Below are positions 23,590 through 47,577 of a DNA stretch of 64,000 bases, piece after piece. Both the position numbers and the translations under genes were made by a program. Each line of letters opens with the position of its first letter. Position 1 is the stretch's first letter. This DNA comes from Zygnema circumcarinatum (lineage: Eukaryota > Streptophyta > Zygnematophyceae > Zygnematales > Zygnemataceae), in assembly GCA_037447605.1 (NCBI GenBank), contig CM074804.1, positions 419,978 to 483,977 of the forward strand. The letters are read 5' to 3'. The notes beneath the pieces were generated by a model. It saw only the letters and a program-made list of their open reading frames with translations, was not told the DNA's origin and ran no database searches.

Positions 23590-23904
23590 ATGACAGGGAA
23601 GGCGAAGCCGAAGAAGCACACTGCCAAGGAGATTCAGGCCAAGGTTGACGCAGCCACTACTAACAGAGGGGGAGGGAAAGCAGGAGTTGCTGACCGGCTG
23701 GCACTTGATAAGGGCGGACACGCCAAGCTAGCCTGTCCTGTTTGCAAGACAGCAGCTCCTGATGTGAAGTCTATGCGCATTCATCACGATTCCAGGCATC
23801 CGAAGTTGCCGTTTGATGAGGCGAATTTGATCGATCAGCACTCGAATGGGCAGCCATCGGAGGATAAAACCAAGCCGGGAATTCGAGGGAGCTTCAAGAA
23901 ATGA
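23590..23904 (+). CDS. Small C2H2-like zinc protein of the plant At2g23090/ZNF706-related type
   Basis: A single-exon gene of 104 residues from the ATG at 23590. The basic N-terminus MTGKAKPKKHTAKEIQAKVD and the ATTNRGGGKAG motif are followed by one zinc-finger unit: CPVC, then IHHDSRHP, with spacing fitting C2H2 ligands. The tail is acidic and basic and ends GSFKK. The protein is strongly like small conserved plant proteins that combine a 4F5/SERF-like N-terminus with a single C2H2 finger. Their function is not established; they are usually nuclear or cytosolic and highly expressed. A telo-box in the leader fits a housekeeping gene. Nothing looks broken. Confidence 0.85.
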   Translation: MTGKAKPKKHTAKEIQAKVDAATTNRGGGKAGVADRLALDKGGHAKLACPVCKTAAPDVKSMRIHHDSRHPKLPFDEANLIDQHSNGQPSEDKTKPGIRGSFKK

Positions 23905-24792
23905 GATAGCGTCCTCCGAGATTATTAATTTGTCATTTGAGTGGAAGCTTCGTTGTTTCAACGGCCTGTTTGAACTCCGGACGACGAGATTTTAGACAGT
24001 AATGGAGAGCTGCCTTCCGCAACGAACATGTAAGAGTGAGAAAGCTTCTCTGGCCTGGAGATTTCTCAGCTTTCATGTTGATTCTGTGATTATTTGATGA
24101 GAAAGGATGGTATGGTCTCAGTGTGGCTGCATCAGAAGCGTTCACTCTTTCGATCAGTATTTTCATGAGCATTCCAATGTCTCTGGAACTTATCCTTCGT
24201 CACTTGTTACAGTCAAGCACATTGCGAGGTTGATATTCCATGGTTTCAGGGCACAAGCTGGTTTATTCCTGTTTGCTGCTGTTTGGATGTTTGGCAACGG
24301 TCTATAGAGCAACCGTGAATTATGTTCCGTCATATCTTTATTCGATGCCTTTCTGAACGAGGTTTCGAGCAGCTCCATGACATTTATATTGATGATGTTC
24401 TGCAACTAATTTTCGATTGTCATTCGTTGCAGTGCAGGTCCTAGTGATGTACGGTGGCCCTAGCTTAGCCATATGAGATTGTACCTTTGCAATTGCACAT
24501 AATTGGATACGCCTTAACAAGTACCGGAAAGCTTGTTAAATGGAGTTGGTTGAAGTGGTCGGCAGGCTGTCTAAAGTTGACACTTGGAATAGGATTGAGA
24601 AGGAGGCAATCACCGGAGTTGCTTATGCTATTGTGCTGTGAGGACGGTAAGAATACTGTAAGAATGTCTTCAGGGACAAGGCTATGTACATGCCTTTAAA
24701 AGCAGAATGACTATGTATGGAATCACACTTAAATCCGGGCAGTAGAGTGCTCTGAATTAGTGGTTCGACATACATGGCCGCAATGGTTAATT

Positions 24793-25164
24793 TTAGGATG
24801 AAGACAGATGTTGAATGGGGTTCTTGTTCTGCAGAAGGATGTGTGCTTGAAAGTAGTCGTGGCATATCCCCTGTCTGAGCAACGAGGAAAGAGATAAAGA
24901 TAGTTCTGAAATGCCATATAGGACCTCGTCTGAGCATTCTTCTTTCCTGACATTCCTCAGTTCATCCTCATGCGACTCCAGTTTAACTTCCAACTTCATG
25001 TCAGCTTTACGACTTTCGCCAATTGAAGCAGCTGAATGTCTTATTCCCTTGTCCGATGTCTTGCTTTGTGTCAGGAATGTTAGTGGTGCTGTTGGCTGTA
25101 AGATGGCTCCCGGATTTTCATCATGTGGTTTTATTTCTTTTTCGTTTGTGGAGTCACTCTGCAT
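24793..25164 (-). CDS. Weak candidate ORF, hydrophilic, unknown
   Basis: An open frame of 123 residues with mixed charged composition (DMKLEVKLESHEDELRNVRK), unlike the low-complexity shadow frames around it. No homology is recognised and no splice signals join it to neighbours. It lies in the region 3' of the zinc-protein gene and may be chance. Confidence 0.2.
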   Translation of the reverse strand: MQSDSTNEKEIKPHDENPGAILQPTAPLTFLTQSKTSDKGIRHSAASIGESRKADMKLEVKLESHEDELRNVRKEECSDEVLYGISELSLSLSSLLRQGICHDYFQAHILLQNKNPIQHLSSS

Positions 25165-25740
25165 CTCATGCTGCTCGTCGCTGCCTTGTACGAAATGTAT
25201 GAGAGCAAATGAAATGAAATGTCTCGATTGTATGAGAGCATAAGTGATTGCCTGCCTGGTGCTTTTTTCGAGTCTAAATGCCAGGCAGGTTAAAGCTTAC
25301 AGCTTTTCTGCATCTCTGGAAAAGCTACTGCATCCATTACTAGGCGGAAACCCTGAACTGCACACTGCAAACCGTCCTGACGTTTGCCGGCCAACCTGAA
25401 GCTGGGCGTCTTAAAAAAATATGAGGGTGTTTTGGTGTGTGGGTGCTCAGTTCGATTACGAGGGTGAGAGGGGGGGTATTTGGGTGCACATCAGAGCCAT
25501 TCTGTGTTGTTATGCTTTACAGCTCACAGATTTTTTTTTTTCTTTCTTGTTGCTTCTTGTTACTTCTTCATGTTGGTTCGTCGTCAGGTCAGGGCTATGT
25601 CAGTCTTGGAAATTCTCCCAAAAGTAGAGTTTGCCCACCCAACGAAATGGAGTGTTGCTTTTGAGAGTGAAGCTCCTGCGATTTTTTCAAGATGGTATGC
25701 TCTATTACTGGACAAGACATGGACATTCACAATGGTTGAC

Positions 25741-25787
25741 ATGTCCATGTCCACGTGGATTGTGTCGCCATCGTGAGGTCAATGCCT
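25741..25787 (+). repeat. Dispersed repeat family, copy B
   Basis: ATGTCCATGTCCACGTGGAT is followed by a diverged core at 25762-25787 (GTGTCGCCATCGTGAGGTCA then ATGCC). It is the most diverged of four copies and has a G-box in the flank. Confidence 0.65.
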
Positions 25788-26137
25788 ACCGATACTCGAG
25801 CACTACTATATCGTATCGTATCGTATCGCGTCACGCGACCGCTATGTGACCTGAAGGCTTCCCGCACACCCGACATTTCACCCTTTTTACCATCGTTAGA
25901 AGCACACTGAAATAATAAAATCACAGCCATTCGCCCAGGCGCACACCTCAAACAATATTTCGTGACTGCTGGCCTTTGTGCATTGTGGAACTATTCCAAT
26001 GAGGAACAGCCACGTGCACGTAATTGCCTGCGTGGCGAACTGCGATTGGTAGTGGTTGACTAGGAGCTCCGTTCCAAGGGTCGGGGAGAAAGGAAAAGGA
26101 CGGAGAGGAGCCGAGGACGAGGGAGGGAGGGAGAGCC

Positions 26138-37614
<11,477 letters not shown>

Positions 37615-38085
37615 ACCTCGTGCATTTAGGATTTAGGGGGGAGAGCGCGCGCTCGAGAGAGAGAGAGAGGATTGAGGAGAGAGGAGAGAGGTGGGAGGAG
37701 AGAGGGGAGAGAGAGAGAGAGGAGGCTGAAAGATTATTGTACATTGTTGTAAAGTTTTTTTCGTGAATGTAAAATGTTACTTTTCAAATGTAAGAGTATC
37801 ATCACTCAGTGCAAGATATTGAGATTCCCAGTGTCCAAAATAATTTTTTACTTGTACAATTCTTGTTCGTGAGGTCACAAACCCTTGATAAAGTGGCAGA
37901 ATAACAGTACAGGTTTGCCGTAAAGCTTCTTCCGCAACGCTGATACAGGCTGAATGTGTACATGGTGGACGCAAAAATGAGGATTTCTCACGTTTGCATT
38001 TTCTGTTCCTTTTTGAAATTCTATTGACTACATATTAGTAACTTAAACTTCGTTCGGAAGTTTAAAAACAATCCGAAAGGCTCCT
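37615..38085. other. Short spacer between convergent WASHC5 and aldo/keto reductase genes
   Basis: Both 3' UTRs must fit in 471 bases. A GA-rich stretch lies at 37638-37725. No other exon seen. Confidence 0.7.
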
Positions 38086-39173
38086 TCACCAGGCCTCCAC
38101 AGGGAAGCCTTGAATTTTGGGCACCTTCATCGCCAGCCGCCGGAGCTCCTCCACTTCCTGAGTAGAAAGCGACCAACCGAGCGCCCCTGCAAACTCCTTT
38201 GCCTGCACGAAAAAGGAAGGAAAGTAGAAAAAAATGGCTTTTGCAAGCCTTTAGGAGGGAATGAAGGAAACTACATGGGGGGTATACTATAGGGAGGTTT
38301 TACGTCCTGAGTGTTTTGACATTTAGTAGGGTGTTTCAGACTTCGAACAAGTTTCATCTTTTTGGCATTTGAAAGGAATATACGTGGTCCCACAAATTAA
38401 GTAGTGACTATTCTTGTTGAACTGTGTAAGGAATGTCCGTAGAAGCAACAGGCAATTTCCCCACAAAAAAAAAGTGCCTCGTCCATTGCAAATTTATTTC
38501 TTTTACTTTCATTAATACAGTCACGAGGCAGGAGCTTACCTGCTCCTTATTTTTCGCTCCAGGAATCGGAATTATGCCTCCTTGCACCACAAGCCAGTTC
38601 AAAGCAACCTGCAAACCAACATTCCATACACCCAGGTGAACTATACGCTTCAACCTTTCCTTCGCGGCTGCTGTTAGGGCTGCGTTGTTGAGCCTGGGTG
38701 TTGCTTTCCGCTCCTTGCTTTCTTCTTTTGTCCTTAAGTCCTTTACGACCAGTTCCTCGTGGTTCTCCATGCTGATTCTGTCTATGTACATTTTGACGGC
38801 ATCGCCATCGTGAGATCAATGCCACATCTCCTTCTTCAAACTTCAACAGCAATTTTGCGAGCACGATGCCTATTACCATTACTATGCATACATTAGTTAG
38901 GGATAGACAGATAAGACATTTAAATAACAAAAGTGTATTGGGCTGAATTGTTCCCTTCATTCACCTCTCCTCGTCTCTCTCACCTGAATTGGAGTCTTTC
39001 CATAGTCTGCTCCAAGTTCCTTCATTCGCGTGAGCAGGGGTTGGGCCTGACCCCCACAACCAATTCTCCACATTAAGTTTCTTAAGCGATATATGAAAAG
39101 CTTCGTAAAAACAAAGAACATAGCATTAACCTAACAATATAAGAAGGGAGTCAGACTCGACACCCCTCCCTGT

Positions 39174-39230
<57 letters not shown>

Positions 39231-41051
39231 CTCGCTCTCTCCCTCTCTCTCTTCAGTTCTGTCTGCTACATCACCTTAGTGAGAAATTCCGGAGAATAGG
39301 AGTTGGCTCGAGGTCCAGTGGGTGGATTTTCAGGACTGTACTTTCCGCTCAGCACGCCTGCAGAAAAACAGAATTTGAACCTACAATATTTTTCTTAATA
39401 GCGGGTACAAAAAGAAAAAAAAAATTCTGCCCAATTAAGACGAACTCATCTCCCGATATCGTGATTAGTTCAAAAGCTTCAACATTCGATCTTTCCTTAC
39501 AAACCAAATAAAAGTAAATGTATATATTGCATCATCTTTGTATACAACAATTCCTCATATTTGAACCTCTCACCTTGAGCTAAGGGCGAGTAAGCGATGA
39601 GGGTTACACCGAGCTCTTCACATGCTTTTCTCACTCCGTTCTCTTCCGGAAGTCGATACAAAATGTTGTAATGCACCTACTCCATCATAGAACATATGTT
39701 TTGATTTCCCTTTTAATCAGAATCACAAAGTGAAGGCTTCTTCAAAAAGGGCCATAGGTAAGCTAAGATAAATGAGTACGAAGCTAAGTTGCAGAGCGAG
39801 CTGCACATATCTACGTAGCTCAAAACGAAGGATCAGGTAAGAGAGGAGACAAGAGGAGGAGAAGGAGGCAAAATTTTTAAATTAGAGCAGCTTCACCAGT
39901 GGTTACGGTGGGTATTATTAGTCACCTGATTAGTGGCTAAAGGCACACCCCTAGCCGCAAGCTGCGCATGAGCTTCCCTTAGTCTTTTTTCTGCAGAGCA
40001 CAAAGTCATCAAGTAGTTTGAAAAAACAGCACAGAAACAACAAAACAATGCGGTGCAACAGTCCGTTTTTTCTTTTTACAAATCTGCGTATAAAACCCTT
40101 TTGCAGGCCTTAGCTAAAAAATGCACCACCTTACACATTCAATAGCTAGAGAATATGATTCCATGTGGTTTTAACAGTAACAGTTATTCTACGTAGTAAT
40201 TATTATCATTACAAAGAACTTAGCAGTTTCAGTTGCTGAAGGGTTCTATGGCCTCGTTTCCATGAAAGTTTGCTGCTGTAAAACTGAACTGAACTGATCT
40301 GAACTGAACAGAACAGCGAGCATGTAGAAGCACACCTGAATAGTTCGATACTCCCACCGCTTTGGTCAGGCCCTGCTCTACGCAGTCAGCAAGCCCATCA
40401 ATGTAACCTAAAAAAAAAAAAAAAAAAAAAGCGACCAACCAAACGACTGGAAAGATTTCAGTGGTGCAGTCAAACAAAGCTTTAAAAAACAGTAACAAAA
40501 CGATTGGCTGAATTCAGTCGGTAGGACTACGGGGGGGAAGAGGAAACTGAGATTGGAAGAAAGCAAAAAAAAATATTTTTTTCTCTCAAAAAACGAGAGA
40601 AAGGACCAATCCCTCACCTTCATTTCCCCATATGCCTGGCCTGTTCGGAAAAAAAAAAAAAAAGAAAAAAAAAAAAAAGAAAAGGGATAGGGGAGGGTTC
40701 AAAATGAGTGATTCCACAAGCCATTCCAAACAAAGTTTGATGATTCTATTTTTTTTTTCCTTAGCAGATATGCATTATTCGCCTTAATTAAACAAAGAAA
40801 AAAAAACTTTTTTTTCTACAATCAGTGAAGATTTTCCGTCCATCCAAGACTGTACCACATTCGATACGGGTAAACGATGAAAACGTTTCATGGGCCCTTC
40901 AACAACTGAACACTTCATATTGATATTGAGAGAAGTTCATGCTTTTAGCAACATAGAGAGGTGCATTGAACAATCTCAAGGGGCGGGGATGACAACTGAC
41001 TCAGATTGCTTTAGCAATATCAGATGTATTTGAGAGAGTGAGAGAGAGTGG

Positions 41052-41088
<37 letters not shown>

Positions 41089-41599
41089 GACCAATGCAGT
41101 TGGTAAAGGTCCACACTTTGCAGATTGAGGCGCTGTAGAGATTCCTTGAGAGCTGTTACCACAGTCTTTGGGCCCACTCTCCACGGGAGAGCGGCGAACT
41201 TAGTCGCTACCAAGGGCCTCTCATTCGCTTTCTTCTCTCTCTCCATTATGAATCTGCAATACGATGATGGCTCAGGGATCAAATGGGGAGTTGAATCTTT
41301 GCATGCTTCTATGCGCTTGTTTATTCATTTGTTTAAATAGTTTGAATAAAAAACTAATCTTTGTTCTTTTCTTTTTGGAAATTTCAAGCAATTCTTCACT
41401 TGGCATCCCAAAGACGGTGATATGGTTACAACAGACACAATACTGGTACAGTGCACGCACCTTCCTAGAAGCTTCTCTGAGTCTTCACCTCCAAACTACT
41501 CCCAGCCCTCCCTCAGTCACACTCTTGTCAGGCCTCAGCAGCATATATAATGTTAATTTCCAACTCATCTCTCTCCCTCTCTCACTCTCTCACTCTCTC

Positions 41600-41633
<34 letters not shown>

Positions 41634-43482
41634 GAAGCATTCGCTTTCCCACATGCACCATATAGACCCTCCATTTATTTGAAAATGGAGGCACAGAATA
41701 ACAACATTTTTTGCTTTATGACGAGCAAAGAAAGGATTGGGTAAGTGAGCAGCTTGGATTGGCCTCTCACTTGCTTCGTGCCATAGACCTCTGCCAGCCC
41801 TCCCACCAATCATCAATAAAACTACCAGATGTGAGGAAACGTTTGCTTTAGACCAAGTATCATGAAAAAGAAACTGCTCAACAGAAACTGTATCTAAAAC
41901 CTCTCCAACAAAGATACCTTGCAGTATGAATATGAGGCCTCTAAAGCAGGATAGGATTCAAGAACGATGAAATCATCAGTGTACATAGGTAAAAACAATA
42001 TCTTTTAATGATACAAAGTGCAGGGTAAGTGTGTGTATGAGTGAAATTTTGAAGTGGAAGTGTTTTGGAAGGCCATACCCGCCGTGTCAAAGAAGCCAAG
42101 ATCGACATCCATGCTTGTTTCGAATGCAAACTTTGCATCCTTGAGCTTCTTATCTGCTCAACAAAACAACACAAAATAACTGATATTTACTTCACTACCA
42201 GCGAAAGAAATCGAGCTGCACTTTCACGATGAAAGCTCGAATGCTAATTCTGAAAGGCTGCGATAGTTATGATTATAATATTTTTACGATCGGTGAACTA
42301 CTAACAGGCAAGCAGAAAACAGTCCATCTGCATCCTTTAATCACTATTTCCTTCCGCTCTGCTATATCCTATCTCGTATCTTGGCGCCCTCACATCCTTC
42401 CACTTTCAACTTAAGAATTTTTTCCCCTTTTTTATTTTTTATTTTTAAGCCCACCTGACCATTCTCCATCGTTCCAGTAGAATTTGTCCCCCCAAGACCA
42501 GGCTCCAATTCCAATTGGTGGAACTTCAACACTGGACTGACCGAGCCTCACTGTTTTTGTCTCTGCAGCAGTTATCGGTTCATCTAGAGTCTCTGCAGCT
42601 TTGCAGGAGAGCCTGCTGCTTTTCGCCTTCTTAATGTTACGACCCTTCAACTGCAATGCTTGCCCAAAGTCATCGCCCTGCACCAGCGATCAAGTTCGAA
42701 AGAATTTCAGATTTTGGTAGATATGAACATATTATTTATTCAGGATGATTGAGAAGGACAGAGATGGGGGAGATCAGGTCATTGGCGGGAACACAGACAA
42801 AAATATCACAATGTCATTTACTACTAGGAGAGGAAAGTCTCATGAGTTTTAAAGGCTATACTTGGGCATAACTTTTCCAAACGGGTAACAATTTCTTTAC
42901 ATCAATTTCCGAAATGCTCTTTAGCTGTCCATTTTCTGTCCTAGTGAAGGAGGAGGTCGTGCAGCTCCATTAGCACTTCACTTAGTCCTCCCCCTCGTCC
43001 AAACCGGAAAGTAATTGCCGAGTACTTTCCAGATGATTCTCTCTCTCTTCCTCTCCCTCACTCCACTCTCTCTCCCCAACTCTCTCTCTCTTTCTCCCAC
43101 TCTCTTCCCCTTCCCTCTCTCCCCTCTCTTTGCCTCCTCTCTCCCCCGCTCTCTCGCTCTCCCCCTCTCACATACAACGTACACTTCGGCTCTCAGCAGT
43201 CCCTCTCCCCCCCTCCCCCCCCTCTCCCTCTTCCCCTCTCTGCATTTCCCCTCGCCAGTCGCCACTTGCTCCTGTCTCAAAATCTCTCTCTCTCTTACCC
43301 TAACCCCTGCATTGACTTATATACGTCCATTCCGGCAGACTCAGGATACATCCACGCAGTATCTTCAAAATTTATTCAAACTGCTACTGCCTCCTCTCCT
43401 CCATTGCAGGCCACAGTTCAAGCAGCAACAGGAGACGTACCTTGAGCGCGAGCTGGTTGGGCAGGCTCAAGCGCAGCGCCAT
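38086..43482 (-). CDS. Plastid aldo/keto reductase
   Basis: Fourteen in-phase exons give 383 residues: 43482-43441, 42677-42455, 42153-42079, 41790-41771, 41495-41461, 41253-41092, 40640-40618, 40407-40336, 39990-39926, 39676-39574, 39357-39275, 39046-38984, 38608-38540 and 38202-38086 (stop). It is colinear with the plant chloroplast aldo/keto reductase represented by Arabidopsis At1g06690. These are NADPH-dependent (alpha/beta)8-barrel carbonyl reductases. The catalytic tetrad positions are visible: Asp in FFDTAE, Tyr in EVYG, Lys in [10 protein letters not shown] and His in LYQLHWPGIWG. Cofactor-site motifs VGVSNYS and [11 protein letters not shown] are intact. The first ~50 residues (start [14 protein letters not shown]) serve as transit peptide. 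Exons of 20, 23 and 35 nt are micro-exons. The promoter to the right has three G-box-like cores. Confidence 0.93.
38765..38833 (+). repeat. Dispersed repeat family, copy C (inside aldo/keto reductase intron)
   Basis: The core at 38798-38823 starts GGCATCGCCATCGTGAGATC and ends AATGCC. Its flank TGATTCTGTCTATGTACATT is shared with copy D. Confidence 0.85.
39178..39228. repeat. (CT)n microsatellite in aldo/keto reductase intron
   Basis: Pure CT run just 3' of the exon at 39357-39275, on the transcribed minus strand (GA)n. Confidence 0.85.
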
Positions 43483-44475
43483 GTCTACGCCTATTTCTCC
43501 TTTCTCTCTCCCCCTTCTCCCTCTCCCTCTGTCTCTCTCGCTCTCTCCCCCCCCCTCAAACCGAGGCCTTATTGGAAGCAGAAACGTAATTTGCGTCCCT
43601 ATGCAAATGCAGGCGCCACGTCCCGCGCATAGCTGCATCACTTTCAGTGATGTTCGGCCAGTCATTGCATCGCAGCGTACAGATTCTTACATATTCGTAC
43701 AATTTCGTACAGTACCTTCCGTATAGTATATGATGCTGGCAACACTAACATCACTTGTACGAATGATGTAGCTCAACAAGACGCCACGTGGCAGGAGCTC
43801 GCGCCCCTGGAAGGGCGAAAGTCGGCGTGCCGTACGACCTCCACTTGTACGAACGGCCCCTGCAACAGGACACGTGGCACGTGCTGGCACTTGCAACGTG
43901 GCGACAGGATCGACGCCATCTCCCGGGTGCGCCCACGGCCCAATCGACGGTCTAGATCGGCCGATCGGGCATCGGTTCACATCTGATGGTGGGGATGGCA
44001 CGTTGGGGCACGCTCGATCGGACGGTCCGGATGGGGCCACGCTGTGCATATCCGACGGTCGTCGCGACAGCCCCGAGAGTGCCGATCGGACGGCGCACGT
44101 CGGACGATCTTAGATGTTGTATCCGATGGTTGTACAGATCGGACGGTCCATGTGGGACTCTAGAGGAGTTGCTCCAAACGAGTACCTCGTCTGCAGGGTT
44201 CCTTCTATGAGAAGGCCTATCTGTGCACATGCTTCATCACTGCTCATGCCTTTCTTTCATCTTCATTGTTCCCCATGATGATTCTGTCCATGTACATTTG
44301 ATGGCATCGCCATCATGAGATCAATGCCAAATCACCTTCCCATTCTCGGCTTACTTCATGAAAGAGACGCATAAAAAGCCACAATTAGGGGCTGGACTGT
44401 ATGCCTCAAGCCTGCCACAGCTCACCACTGCCATTATTCCATTATTCCAAGCAACCCTCGTCCTCTTAAACCCTC
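43483..44475. promoter_or_regulatory. Aldo/keto reductase upstream region: G-boxes, CGTAC motifs and GATCGGACGG repeats
   Basis: The reductase (-) starts at 43482 and LTV1 (-) ends at 44476. The spacer holds CGTACA/CGTACG motifs (43675-43730), CACGTG cores at 43785, 43871 and 43878, repeated GATCGGACGG and TCCGACGG words (43955-44155), and copy D of the dispersed repeat. No exon seen. Confidence 0.55.
44272..44340 (+). repeat. Dispersed repeat family, copy D
   Basis: The core is at 44303-44328, preceded by ATGATTCTGTCCATGTACAT and followed by AAATCACCTTCCC. It is closest to copy C. Confidence 0.85.
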
Positions 44476-47400
44476 TTACTGCAAATGCATTCCCTGAGGG
44501 GTGATGCGCGCTGCTCCCTGCTGGGCCTGCACTCCTACTCTGCGGTACATCATCCTCACTTCCTTCTTTACCGCACGTGCCTTCCTCTGCTGCTCCTTTG
44601 CGGCCGTCTGCACGACCCCACAGAGAGTTTGAATCATTCATCCCATACAATTCAATTCAAAGTTCAAACCTGCAACATGAACGTGAAGCACAAACACGAG
44701 CATGAACGGAGAGGCACACCTTTCTTGCTTTCCTCTCCTCTGGAGTCTCGTCTTTACGTCTTGCCAAAATCTCCGGACTCCCATCAGCAACCGCCACTTT
44801 GGCCTCTCCCTGCCCTCCCACCCGTCTGGGTAAGAAGTCCACAGGAAGCTGCTCTCTCCCCGTCAATCGAATCTTATCAACGGGAACTCCTTCTGGAAGC
44901 TTCTGCAATGGCTTCCGTTCCGATCTCTTCTTCCCCGGATCCCCGATTTTTGCAGGATGGTTGTCAAGATTGGAGTAAGTGGAAACAATGGATTCACAGT
45001 CCCACATTTCCCTCTCATCCTCTTCTGTTTCCGTCAATACTAACTCCTCTTCCTCCTCTGATACCTCGTGGTCTTCAACCCTTTCTTCTCTCCCACCAAC
45101 TTCCCTCTTGGATTGCGAATCCTCGCCGATATCCTTTCCTTCTAAGCTACCATCCCTGCCATCTTCACAAGCAATCTGCTGTTCATCCCCCCCTGAAGAA
45201 GTAGCCTTTTCAGCATGCACTCCATCAGCACTGCTCCTCTCTCCCTCTTCTTTCGTCCCCTTCGCATCTGTGGAGGGCTTCCTTTCTCTCCGACCCAACA
45301 AGCCTCTCGCTTCCTCTAATGTATGCTCCTTCGACTGTTCCAAAAACTCATCGAGAACTGAATCAAAATGAGAAATATCTGCATGGCCCCGAGCCAACGG
45401 ATCTCCTTCATCCATTTCTCCGATCTCATCATCGTCATACTCGCGCATGGCCAACTGCACACCGCTCAATTTCACAACATGAGTCAACAAGGAACACGAA
45501 ACTTTCACTCTCATTCCAAGAAACAAGATAAGGGCCCTCCACATCAAGGCCTTGCACCAATAGAACATGCAACAACAAGAGCTCCTAAAGTGTACATCAA
45601 AGCTTGCACTGCTAAGTTCAATTTCTTCTTTTACCCACAAAGAATATTAAGAAAGAGCATGACGTTTGGCATCAACAGACTAACCACACTGCAGAGCATC
45701 TGAACCCTATCTATCTCCTTTCCTCAGAAATTGGACTGTGCTCTAATGCATTCTCTACAGCACTCATCCTTCGAACCCCTCTGTTTCAGCAATCATCAAT
45801 TCCACGCTTTACGCTGCATGACTTCATACATCGCAACATAGTGATATTTATTTGTTTAAGAACGGCGCTTAAGTGCGAATTCTACATTCCTGAAGCGTTT
45901 TGAGTTGCAACCTCACATTTTCAAATTGTTCATCCAAGAGCCTCAACCGCCGGGCAGACGCTCCATCTTTCAAGGACATTTGGCGCCTCTCCTCCGCTCC
46001 CTGATCCTCGTCAGAGTCATCTTCGTCATCAAACTCCTCCCACTCATCGGACTCTTCACCAGCCTCACTTCTCATTCCTATTTTACCTGCAACAAGCTTA
46101 TCCCTCTCCGCATGCTCCCGCAGCAGCTGTCCTCTTCTATCCATCTGCAACTTCCCCTTCCCTCGTCCAATACCTGCTTCTCCCTCACTCTCACCCCTCC
46201 CATCCTGCCCACCCAATTTCTCATCTCTTTCAAAAGTTTTCCCTGAACCCTCGCCTCCCATTCCGCTGTACGCATTTGCTTGGACCACGAAGTCATCCTC
46301 AAGCTCATCTCCTGAGCCCTCCTCCGACCCCTCACTATTGTCTAGAGCTGCAAGAATGTCCGGGTCGATTCCTTTGAAAGTGTCTCCTGCCACTCGCAGT
46401 TCACGTGTCTGTGAGCTCACAGCAGTTATCACTTTCATATCCGTAATGTTCTCAAGGTCTTCAGGCGCTGACCTCAGTTCCACCATCGAAGCATCATATG
46501 CCTGCACAGAAAATGCTGCAGACTCAATTCAGTGGAAACAATCAAAGACAGAACAAGGCGTACTTCACATCGCATCAACAAAAAAAAACTGATTAGAATT
46601 TGCTTCTCTCCATAGCTCACGTTCGCTTACAATGAAGCAGCTTCCCATCTTCGTCTTAGCGACAAAATGTCAGTGGCAATAGTCTACTAAGCACCAAAAC
46701 CATAGTTGCATTTACAACAACTAAAGCCACAATTTAAAGAGATGAAGCAGGCAGCCGTCTGACGCAAGCATCCGCCCAAACGAGGTCAAGGTTGAGCTCT
46801 AACCCCAGAAAACAAAGCGGGCTGCTTGAAATCTCTACTGAAGTCTTGAACGCTTGAAATAAAGGTGTGGGGAGAATTCCTTGGCAGCTTCTGCTAAGTG
46901 TTGCGCTGAACTATTTAGCATCGTAATAGTATGCTGAACGAGGCAAAAAAACAAACAAAAAAGAACACAAACAAGTAGAATTGGCACACCTTGACATCAG
47001 CTCGAAGCGCTCCCACTCGAGTTTCCGACGGCACAAAAACGCCAAAGCTCCTCTTGATTCCAATTTCCCGGAGATGCTTAGTGTAGTCATATCCATCATC
47101 AGGAAGGCCCATCTCAAGAATCTCTCTCCTCGCATCCTCACTAAGGACTTTCTTCCCACCGCTCACACTCCATGCATCCGCTGACAGCCTGCTCATAGAG
47201 TCCGGCGCCCTCCTCCTCGCCCTCTCCCCCCCTTCTCCAAATCCATCCACTTCTTCCTCTCCTTCCTCCTCCTCCTCATCTTCCGCGTCTCCAAAGACGT
47301 CTCCCCCCCCCTCCCCCCTCTGCGGGTAGTCATCAGAGAAGCCAGGCACGTGATTGGTGCCGCCATCCGTACGCACAAAGATACGCTCTTCAGGCGCGCC

Positions 47401-47478
47401 CTCGCCGCCATGGCCGCCGCGGAAGACGAGCGAGAAGGTGGCCGCCTTGCGCTTGTCAACGAAAGGCTTCTTCCCCAT
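44476..47478 (-). CDS. LTV1: LTV1 40S ribosome-biogenesis factor
   Basis: Four in-phase exons give 646 residues: 47478-46990, 46501-45917, 45454-44720 and 44607-44476 (stop). LTV1 joins pre-40S particles in nucleus and cytoplasm, helps place uS3/uS10 near the beak and must be phosphorylated and released for maturation. Family hallmarks are the start MGKKPFVDKRKAATFSLVFR, DDGYDYTKHLREIG, LDEQFEN joined to LAMREYDDDEIGEM, and the basic C-terminus ETPEERKARK joined to KARAVKKEVRMMYR. Long acidic, disordered inserts (runs of E/D near residues 85-95, 300 and 450) make it longer than yeast or human LTV1 (about 470). The start is the first ATG in frame. A telo-box at 47645-47652 and a CT tract at 47528-47600 precede it. 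It shares a divergent promoter with the exchanger gene. Confidence 0.93.
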
Positions 47479-47521
47479 GGCACCTACCTCCCCCTCTCTC
47501 CGTCTCTCTCTCTCCCCACCT

Positions 47522-47577
<56 letters not shown>

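Larger units (their letters stand above)
23905..26137. other. Intergenic; one weak ORF, repeat copy B and TATCG motifs
   Basis: Contains the 3' flank of the zinc-protein gene, the weak minus-strand ORF at 24793-25164 (separate entry), the dispersed repeat copy B, a TATCGTATCGTATCGTATCG run near 25808-25830 and G-boxes at 25753 and about 26011. The last ~150 bases (GC-rich) are probably the WASHC5 promoter and leader. Confidence 0.5.

Noticed and set aside
38547-38960. 137-codon minus-strand frame containing the dispersed repeat copy C
   Set aside because: Overlaps a real reductase exon in another frame and an intronic repeat; similarity to frames at copy A comes from the repeat itself.
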